A stretch of DNA of 11,120 bases from RBG-16-64-43 sp035288225 (GTDB lineage Bacteria > Chloroflexota > Anaerolineae > Anaerolineales > RBG-16-64-43): NCBI GenBank assembly GCA_035288225.1, contig DATEAT010000168.1:1-11120 (forward strand), read 5' to 3'. The notes below the pieces were generated by a model. The model did no database searches, was not told the DNA's origin, and was given only the letters and a program-made list of their open reading frames with translations. Positions 6,174 to 11,120 of this stretch are shown here, piece after piece (the stretch's first letter is position 1; each line of letters starts with the position of its first letter). Position numbers and translations under genes: made by a program.

Positions 6174-6959
6174 TTACTCGCCCTTAAAGTCCGGCGTTCT
6201 CTTTTCGAGAAACGCGCGCACGCCCTCGAGATGATCGCGGGTGAGGGAGGCTTGCTGTTGCAGCTCGCCTTCCACTTCGAGCGCCGAGGCCAACGAGGCG
6301 TGCTGCGCCGCGAGAAATGCGCGCTTGGTGAGGGCCAGTGCGCGGGTCGGGCCGTGGGCCAAGCGATGGGCGACCTCGATCAGGCCGAAGGGAAACTCGG
6401 CTTCAGTGAAGATGCGCGAGACGAGGCCCATGCGGTACGCCTGGGCGGCGTCCAGCGGTTCATCGAGCATGGCCATGGCGAGCGCGGGCGCATAGCCCAT
6501 CAGGCGCGGCAGCCAGTACGCCACCCCGCTGTCGGGCGCGAGGCCCAGGCGGGTGAAACCGTAGCGGAACTGGGCCGAGTCCGTTGCCACGCGCACATCG
6601 CATGCCAACGCAAGACCTAGGCCCGCGCCGACCGCCGGGCCGTTGATACCCGCCACAATCGGTTTGGGCGTCGCCTGCATTTTGAGCACCAGAGGGTTGT
6701 AGGTCTCTTCGAGATGTTCGCGGTATGAGACCTTGCCGGCGGAGCTTTCAAAATCGCCCATGTCCTGGCCGGCGCAGAAGAATCGCCCGCTGCCGGTGAT
6801 GACAACCACGCGCACGGCGGGGTCGGCGCCGGCGGACTCCAAAGCCGCCAATGTTTCGAGGGCCATCTCGCGGTTGAGCGGGTTGGCCCGCGGGCGGTTG
6901 AAGGTGAGGGTGAAGATGCCCTCATGGAGCTCGGTGAGCAGCGTGTTGTACGAGGACAT
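6174..6959 (-). CDS. Enoyl-CoA hydratase/isomerase, PaaG-like
   Basis: This 261-aa crotonase-fold enzyme acts on a CoA thioester. The start is ATG at 6957-6959, preceded by GGAGG (6964-6968) four bases upstream; the frame continues upstream without another supported start. FCAGQDM (61-67) and INGPAVGAGLGLALACD (105-121) form the CoA and oxyanion-hole motifs. LGLAPDSGVAYWLPRLMG (138-155) places D143 where E. coli PaaG has its catalytic Asp in LGLIPDCGGTWLLPR. The YNPLV segment (87-91) and the tail EGVRAFLEKRTPDFKGE also match PaaG closely, and E. coli PaaG is nearly the same length (262 aa). PaaG isomerises the ring-epoxide of phenylacetyl-CoA. No other phenylacetate gene is visible here, so an enoyl-CoA isomerase or hydratase of fatty or aromatic acid breakdown is equally possible. 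It begins about 50 bases past the terminator of the upstream gene. Confidence 0.88.
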   Translation of the reverse strand: MSSYNTLLTELHEGIFTLTFNRPRANPLNREMALETLAALESAGADPAVRVVVITGSGRFFCAGQDMGDFESSAGKVSYREHLEETYNPLVLKMQATPKPIVAGINGPAVGAGLGLALACDVRVATDSAQFRYGFTRLGLAPDSGVAYWLPRLMGYAPALAMAMLDEPLDAAQAYRMGLVSRIFTEAEFPFGLIEVAHRLAHGPTRALALTKRAFLAAQHASLASALEVEGELQQQASLTRDHLEGVRAFLEKRTPDFKGE

Positions 6960-7004
6960 GCGGCCTCCGCGCCGGGCGGCGGGCCCTGCCCGGCCGTGCA
7001 CAAT

Positions 7005-7029
7005 AAAAAGGCGAGCGCTGTCGCTCGCC
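7005..7029 (-). terminator. Intrinsic terminator after the 134-residue gene
   Basis: Read on the minus strand, GGCGAGCG (7022-7029), loop ACAG, and CGCTCGCC (7010-7017) form a perfect 8-bp stem followed by TTTTT (7005-7009). It begins nine bases after the stop codon of the gene at 7039-7443. This is a textbook Rho-independent terminator and separates that gene from the isomerase downstream. Confidence 0.82.
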
Positions 7030-7038
7030 ACGCAAAAC

Positions 7039-7443
7039 CTAGGGTGTCGCGCTGGGAGGGTTGGGCCCCTCGGCCTCCGAAGGATCCTCGCCCCAATCCA
7101 CCTCGGCCTCCACCTCCAGCGGCAGGCGCACCCACAACATGAGCATCTGGCCCTCGGCCACTTCGGCCGAGCGCGCGGCCACGATGGGTGCATGCTCGAT
7201 GCGTCCATCGTCGCTGCGGTACTCGAGTTGCATCGGCCGCTGGACCTTCCACGCGCGATAGCAGCGCTCGACCAGGGCCGGCCCGTTGAAGGTGCGCAGC
7301 CGGGTGAGCGCTGTGCGTGAGGGCTGTGCGGCCTCCGCCAGGCTCTGGACCCAATCGTCCGCGCGCTCCTCAAAGGTCGGCGGCGGGCCTTCGATGATGG
7401 TTATCTTCTCGGCTTCGGGTGCGCCGGAGGGTTCGTTCTTCAT
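7039..7443 (-). CDS. Small acidic conserved hypothetical protein
   Basis: This 134-aa protein has unknown function. It has no signal peptide, membrane segment or catalytic motif that I recognise. The N-terminal ITIIEGPPPTFE (14-25) and the central RLRTFNGPALVERC (48-61) look conserved. From memory I connect this pattern with hypothetical proteins of Anaerolineae, which I cannot verify here. The middle (about 72-110) alternates hydrophobic residues as in a beta-sheet (MQLEYRS, HAPIVAAR, QMLMLWVRLPLEVEAE). Both ends are Pro, Glu and Asp rich and likely disordered. The ATG (7441-7443) has no Shine-Dalgarno site, but a TAAGAT box lies nine bases upstream, which suggests a nearly leaderless transcript. 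A clear terminator follows the stop, so it seems to be its own unit. I judge it real because of the terminator, the non-random composition and the recalled signatures. Confidence 0.75.
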   Translation of the reverse strand: MKNEPSGAPEAEKITIIEGPPPTFEERADDWVQSLAEAAQPSRTALTRLRTFNGPALVERCYRAWKVQRPMQLEYRSDDGRIEHAPIVAARSAEVAEGQMLMLWVRLPLEVEAEVDWGEDPSEAEGPNPPSATP

Positions 7444-7452
7444 GATGAAAGA

Positions 7453-7461
7453 ATCTTACCA
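7453..7461 (-). promoter_or_regulatory. Extended -10 element, possible leaderless promoter
   Basis: On the minus strand TGG-TAAGAT gives a TGn extension followed by a -10 box matching consensus at four of six bases. It ends nine bases before the ATG of the 134-residue gene, so transcription would begin about three bases upstream of the start codon. No good -35 box is present at 17 bp. The lack of a ribosome binding site agrees with leaderless translation. Confidence 0.35.
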
Positions 7462-7552
7462 CAGCGCTTGAGGGGAGGAGCACTTGGCACTCAACCATCG
7501 GCCGTCGGCACTCATGCGAATTGTGGGCTCTGCCGAACGCAACAGACACGAA

Positions 7553-7705
7553 CGTCGTCCCCGCGAAGGCGGGGACCCAGGACGAGGATGTGGCTTATCA
7601 CTCACCGATGAACGAAGGAAACCGAATGGCCAGGCGCAGAATCGATCCGGCATTCTCCAGTCGTAGGGTCACCTGGATTCCCGCTACGACCACGCGGGGA
7701 TGACG
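7553..7705. repeat. 153-bp element with terminal inverted repeats (REP/MITE-like)
   Basis: The left end CGTCGTCCCCGCG (7553-7565) and right end CGCGGGGATGACG (7693-7705) are inverted copies differing at one of 13 positions. The left end also folds on itself: TCCCCGC (7558-7564) pairs with GCGGGGA (7569-7575). CCCAGG (7576-7581) and CCTGGAT (7672-7678) continue the inverted relation inward. The pattern matches the widespread 'GTC(A/G)TCCCCGCGAAGGCGGGGA(C/T)CCAG' type of intergenic repeat. The core, about 90 bp, has no gene. It ends two bases before the stop codon of the dehydrogenase, so on the minus strand it lies directly downstream of that gene and may act as its terminator. Confidence 0.65.
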
Positions 7706-7707
7706 AG

Positions 7708-8907
7708 TTACAGATCGAACACCACCTTGATCGCATGCGTACGGCGCTTCTCGGTCGCGGTGCGAATGGCCTGACGATACTCCGCCAGCGGAAAGCGATG
7801 GGTGATCAGGTCCTCAATGCGCATGCGTCCGCTGCGCTGGAACTGGATGGCCCACTCGAAATCGTGCTGGCGCTTGCCCTGCCACTCGCTGATGGCATGC
7901 GTCTTGGAGCCGATCAGATCCACCTCCTGATACCAGATCGGGTTGAGGTCCACTCGCAGCAGCGAGAGATCGATGCCCACCAACACCACCGTGCCGCGCG
8001 CGCGTGTCCAGCGCAAGGCATCGGTGATCGAGGCGGCACTCCCCACGCAGTCGTAGACCACGTCGAATCCGCCCATCAACATGCCGCGGTTGAGCGGCGC
8101 GGTGTAGGCGCGGCCGCCGGTGAGGCGCGCCATCTGGGCATACACCTCGCCGCCGGTCACCACCTCGTCGGCGCCCGAGTGCCGCGCTGCCTGGGCTTGG
8201 TGCGGATGGCGCGCGAGGGCGACGAGCCGCGCGCGCGGGCGGAAGGCGCGCACGGCTTGCATCGTGAACAGGCCGATGATGCCGGCGCCCAGGACGAGCA
8301 CCTGCTCCTGCGCGCCCGGCGGGCGGCGCAGTACGCCGTGGATGGCCACCGACATGGGCTCAATCATCGCCGCCTGATCGTCGCTGAGGTCTTCGGGCAC
8401 CGGGTAAACGTTGCTGACATGCGCGGTGTATCCGTCGCTCCACCCGCCCCCGATGCCGACCGTGCCTGCGGCTTTCTCGCACACGTTGGGAAGCCCGGCT
8501 TGACAGAATCGACACCATGGGTCGAGGTCTAACTCGCGGCAGGTGGCGCCGGTCTCGCGATGCTCCATGATCACGCGTTGCCCGGGGCGGAGCTTCTTCA
8601 CTTGCGGCCCCACCTCCACCACCTCGCTTACCACCTCATGGCCGAGATAGAAGCGCGAGCTACCCGGCAGCGCGGCCGGGCCGATGGCCGGGTCCGCATG
8701 CACGTGAAATAGCGAAAGGTCGGTGGCGCAGATGCCGCACACGCGGTTGCGCACGCGCACGCCGTTCGGCCCTGGGAGCGGCGGTTCGGAGAGCTCGGCC
8801 ATGCGCGCCGCCGAGAGCGGGCTGAATACAACGCCCGGCCACATCGGGCGCAGGGCCTTGACCGCGAGCATCTTGGGGATATTCTTGTCGACGTAGATCG
8901 TGCGCAT
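7708..8907 (-). CDS. Zinc-dependent medium-chain alcohol/polyol dehydrogenase
   Basis: This 399-aa protein is predicted to oxidise an alcohol or polyol with NAD(P). CGICATDL puts C60 at the catalytic zinc ligand, with GHE (H90, E91) and the IEP motif (E183) following. The structural zinc loop is C123, C132, C135 and C143: the first spacing is eight residues instead of the usual two, an insertion I associate with a distinct subfamily ('C...PxCxxCxxGxxxxCE'). VLGAGIIG (205-212) is the Rossmann loop. The next strand ends in ALARHP with no acidic residue, which leans toward NADP, weakly. The ATG at 8905-8907 has AGGAGG six bases upstream. It extends about a dozen residues ahead of the usual start (M13), and the total exceeds the common 340-360. 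It lies 110 bases after the acyltransferase-like gene on the same strand; co-transcription is possible. The substrate cannot be read from the sequence. Confidence 0.88.
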   Translation of the reverse strand: MRTIYVDKNIPKMLAVKALRPMWPGVVFSPLSAARMAELSEPPLPGPNGVRVRNRVCGICATDLSLFHVHADPAIGPAALPGSSRFYLGHEVVSEVVEVGPQVKKLRPGQRVIMEHRETGATCRELDLDPWCRFCQAGLPNVCEKAAGTVGIGGGWSDGYTAHVSNVYPVPEDLSDDQAAMIEPMSVAIHGVLRRPPGAQEQVLVLGAGIIGLFTMQAVRAFRPRARLVALARHPHQAQAARHSGADEVVTGGEVYAQMARLTGGRAYTAPLNRGMLMGGFDVVYDCVGSAASITDALRWTRARGTVVLVGIDLSLLRVDLNPIWYQEVDLIGSKTHAISEWQGKRQHDFEWAIQFQRSGRMRIEDLITHRFPLAEYRQAIRTATEKRRTHAIKVVFDL

Positions 8908-9017
8908 GGTGGTCCCTCCTCGAGACGATCCCGATCAGGGGTTGCTGTATGAAACCGCAGCGCAAGACCTGCGCGCGGTGAGTGCGAAGCGGTATTGGGC
9001 GGCGGGGAAGAGGGCGG

Positions 9018-9818
9018 CTAGGAATGAGTACTGCGCACGGCATCGCACAAGGCGCACGTCGGATCGTCGCACAAGAGCGCAGCGGGATCCTGGCGCATCC
9101 ATGCCGCCGCGGTGTGAAGCAGATCACGCAAGGGGATGGCTTGCAGATGGGCCGAGCCCAGCCAGGCCTCGCGTTCGATGCCGCGTAAGCGCGGGGCGAT
9201 GGCGGCAAACCCGCGCGAACATCCGGGGAAGGCCGGGCACTCGACCACGCCCTCGGCGGTGAGGGCCCAGCGCACGAACTGCTTGCGCCCGGCGCGCTGC
9301 GCCGCCAGGTGCAGCGCCACATTGGCCGTATGGTCGGCACCCAGCAGCACCGCCTCGCCACCGCGCGTGGCCAGCTCGGCGATCGGCCCCCACGGATCGG
9401 TCAGCGACTGCTTGGCAAGCAGCTCATCGGCTTCGACGCCGACAAACGACAGAATCGGGTGAATGGAGCGGTGCGCGCCGTTCACGTGGCGCAGCGCATC
9501 GGGCAACGGGCCGAGCGAGGGATGGGCCGGCATGTCGGCGCGGAAAAACTCGGCTTCGGCGTTGGCCTCGGAGGTACTGCGGTAGGCCATGCCATTGCCC
9601 TCCGGCCCGAAGGGTGGCGTGACCATCGTCTGCAAGGTGAAGGCGGGGGCCAGCACGGCTGCGCTTGAGGCCAGAAGGGCCCCGGCGAGCGAGGAAATAT
9701 CGCCGCGCACCTCATCCAGCCACTCGGGCGCGCCGACGGCCAGCACCGGCACACCCGGCTCGAGGCCGAGTTCGCGCAAGGCATGCACCGCGTCGCGATA
9801 GCCCAGGCTGGGCGCCAT
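9018..9818 (-). CDS. AAC(3)-family N-acetyltransferase-like protein
   Basis: This 266-aa protein belongs to the fold family of aminoglycoside 3-N-acetyltransferases, which acylate primary amines with acetyl-CoA or other acyl-CoAs. Family segments are AVLAPAFT (54-61), MPAHPSLGPLPDALRHV (96-112), RSIHPILSFVGVEADEL (117-133; H120 is the conserved histidine), DPWGPIAEL (141-149) and VLLGADHTANVALHLAAQ (157-174). The usual N-terminal 'HSS' segment is replaced by AVGAP, so the donor or acceptor site may differ from resistance enzymes. Cysteines at 194, 200, 250, 255 and 258 cluster in the C-terminal part and could bind metal. The ATG directly follows the stop codon of the FAD gene with no gap, and GGAG (9824-9827) lies inside that gene: strong coupling. 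Many chromosomal relatives have no known resistance role, so I do not call it a resistance gene. Confidence 0.8.
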   Translation of the reverse strand: MAPSLGYRDAVHALRELGLEPGVPVLAVGAPEWLDEVRGDISSLAGALLASSAAVLAPAFTLQTMVTPPFGPEGNGMAYRSTSEANAEAEFFRADMPAHPSLGPLPDALRHVNGAHRSIHPILSFVGVEADELLAKQSLTDPWGPIAELATRGGEAVLLGADHTANVALHLAAQRAGRKQFVRWALTAEGVVECPAFPGCSRGFAAIAPRLRGIEREAWLGSAHLQAIPLRDLLHTAAAWMRQDPAALLCDDPTCALCDAVRSTHS

Positions 9819-11120
9819 TCACGCTCCGTCGGGCACAGGCATGCCGCGGTCGTAGACCGCGTCTTCGGCATGCATGTATCCGAGAATGCCGAGGCTGGCC
9901 AAGAGGCGCAACGGTTCGGGCGGCCAGGGAATGACGCGCCGGTTGACGAAGAAGGCCTGTGTGCGCTCGGTTTTCTTGTCAAGCAGCAGGTCGGCCAAGG
10001 TCCAGCCGTTGAGGTGGGTGAGGGAGACTCCGTGCCCCATGCAACCCAGGCTGTAGGCAACGCGCTCGTCACCCAGGAAGCCCAAAGCGGGGATCATCTG
10101 CAACGGCACCGAGACCGGCCCGCCCCAGCGGTGGGCGAAGCGAATGTCGCGCAAGACGGGGAACAACTGGCGCACATCGGCCTCGAGCTTGGCGAAGGTA
10201 TCCGGGTTCTCGTCACGATCCATATCGCCGCCGACGGCCAGGCTCACATCGCGCCCGCCCATCAGCAGGCGATTATCCCGGGTGAGGCGGTAGTAGTGTA
10301 CCAAATTGCGTGCGTCTTCTATCCCCTGGCGAGCGCGCCAACCCATCTCGGCGAAATGCTCGGGGCGCAGCGGCTCAGTGAGCACGATGTGGGTGAACGC
10401 GGGAACCTGCTTGCGGCGCAGCATGGGAATGAGATGCGAGTACGCGTTGGTGGCCAGGGCGAGCTTCCCGGCCGTGACCTTGCCCTGCGGGGTGTGAATG
10501 AGCAGCCCGCCCGCGCGGCGTTCGATGGCGGTGCCCGGCGTGTGCTCGAACACCTGCACGCCCATCGAGAGGATGAGACGCTTGAGCTCCCAGGCCAGCT
10601 TGGCCGGGTTCACCAGCCCGCAGCGCGGCTCGCGCCACGCGCCGAGGTACAGCGGGCTGTTCACCTCACGGCGCGTCGCCTCGGCATCGATCCACTCGAT
10701 GCCCTCCAACCCGAGGCGCTGCGCGAGTTCCACTTCTTCATGAATGCGCTTGACGTAAAGAGGCGCGGTGGCGACGCGCAAGAAGCCCGGGCGTTCGTAG
10801 TCGCATTCCAACTTGTGCTCGCGCACCAGGCTCTCCACCAGTTCCACCGCCTGCTCCATGTAATGGTGTGCCTGGCGCGCCTTCTCCTTGCCGAACAAGG
10901 AAGCCGTCACCGACAGGGTCAGCCCGAAGAGGGTCATGGAGAAGCCTCCGTTGCGGCCGGAGGCACCGAAACCGATCACCTCGCTCTCGAAAAGGGCCAC
11001 CCGCAGCGAGGGTTCGGCCTTCTTGAGGAAATAGGCTGTCGCCAGCCCGGTGTAGCCGCCGCCCAACACGGCCACGTCAACGGTCAGGTCGCCCGCAAGC
11101 GGGGGATTGGGCGTGTAAGG
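9819..11120 (-). CDS. FAD-dependent oxidoreductase (DAO/PuuB-like), 5' end cut by window
   Basis: This flavoprotein of the D-amino-acid-oxidase family resembles gamma-glutamylputrescine oxidase and OrdL. It would oxidise the C-N bond of an amine or N-acylated amine. The frame stays open past a GTG at 11073-11075 to the window edge, and the extra residues (PYTPNPPLAGDLTVD) look like genuine N-terminal sequence, so the gene starts outside. Counting from the edge (433 aa), GGGYTG (20-25) binds the FAD pyrophosphate, E45 should bind the ribose, and GFGASGRNGG (50-59) is the PuuB-type signature. Near the C-terminus YSLGCMGHGVSLTHLNG is the second FAD motif. There is no signal peptide in the visible part. 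Its stop directly abuts the start of the N-acetyltransferase-like gene, which implies linked work on an amine. D-amino acid, sarcosine or glycine oxidase activities are alternatives. Confidence 0.88.
   Translation of the reverse strand, partial: PYTPNPPLAGDLTVDVAVLGGGYTGLATAYFLKKAEPSLRVALFESEVIGFGASGRNGGFSMTLFGLTLSVTASLFGKEKARQAHHYMEQAVELVESLVREHKLECDYERPGFLRVATAPLYVKRIHEEVELAQRLGLEGIEWIDAEATRREVNSPLYLGAWREPRCGLVNPAKLAWELKRLILSMGVQVFEHTPGTAIERRAGGLLIHTPQGKVTAGKLALATNAYSHLIPMLRRKQVPAFTHIVLTEPLRPEHFAEMGWRARQGIEDARNLVHYYRLTRDNRLLMGGRDVSLAVGGDMDRDENPDTFAKLEADVRQLFPVLRDIRFAHRWGGPVSVPLQMIPALGFLGDERVAYSLGCMGHGVSLTHLNGWTLADLLLDKKTERTQAFFVNRRVIPWPPEPLRLLASLGILGYMHAEDAVYDRGMPVPDGA

Noticed and set aside
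6960..7373. An N-terminal extension of the PaaG-like protein to 7373
   Set aside because: It would read through the terminator hairpin and across the 134-residue gene, giving a low-complexity Arg- and Ser-rich tail. ATG 6959 with GGAGG gives the normal crotonase length.
7553..7705. A CRISPR-like repeat
   Set aside because: There are only two inverted ends and no series of direct repeats with regular spacers.
9018..9818. An aminoglycoside resistance gene
   Set aside because: Only family-level motifs are shared, the N-terminal segment differs, and there is no mobile or resistance context. The coupled oxidase suggests metabolism.

Overview
The window is a GC-rich bacterial chromosome segment with tightly packed, operon-style genes, good Shine-Dalgarno sites and no eukaryotic features. 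The succinate dehydrogenase membrane subunits resemble those of Actinobacteria, Deinococcus-Thermus and Chloroflexota rather than E. coli. A 134-residue acidic protein (7039-7443, minus) carries the ITIIEGPPPTFE and RTFNGPALVERC signatures that I associate, from memory only, with Anaerolineae (Chloroflexota). A member of Chloroflexota is my best guess, with moderate to low confidence.

Layout. (1) Positions 1-915 (plus): the end of a less GC-biased gene for a helical-repeat protein with a zinc-peptidase HELTH motif, open at the left edge. (2) 916-1243: non-coding, containing a near-consensus sigma-70 promoter (TTGACG, 17 bp, TAGAAT) for the next operon. (3) 1244-4602 (plus): complete sdhC-sdhD-sdhA-sdhB, with sdhD and sdhA overlapping in an ATGA. 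(4) 4610-4641: a GC-rich hairpin, then at 4654-5652 a UbiA-family prenyltransferase with MenA-like aspartate spacing. (5) 5653-6173: about 520 bp without a gene, holding several strong inverted repeats between two converging transcription units. (6) 6174-11120 (minus): five genes. In transcription order they are a FAD-dependent amine-oxidase-like protein (5' end cut by the window), an AAC(3)-family N-acetyltransferase-like protein starting directly at the preceding stop codon, a zinc-dependent medium-chain dehydrogenase, the 134-residue protein followed by a textbook terminator, and a PaaG-like enoyl-CoA hydratase/isomerase. A 153-bp inverted-repeat element (7553-7705) lies between the dehydrogenase and the small gene.

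How the genes work together. The sdh operon encodes complex II, which oxidises succinate and reduces membrane quinone. The neighbouring prenyltransferase may attach the isoprenoid tail to that quinone, but its substrate is not proven by sequence. The back-to-back FAD oxidase and acyltransferase-like pair suggests handling of an amine compound, in which N-acylation and C-N oxidation are linked. The dehydrogenase downstream may or may not belong to that route. I see no CRISPR array, phage, insertion sequence, tRNA, rRNA or defence system. The window is mostly ordinary metabolism, with interest concentrated in the first gene, the sdh promoter and haem histidines, the hairpin-rich intergenic stretch, and the amine-type gene pair.
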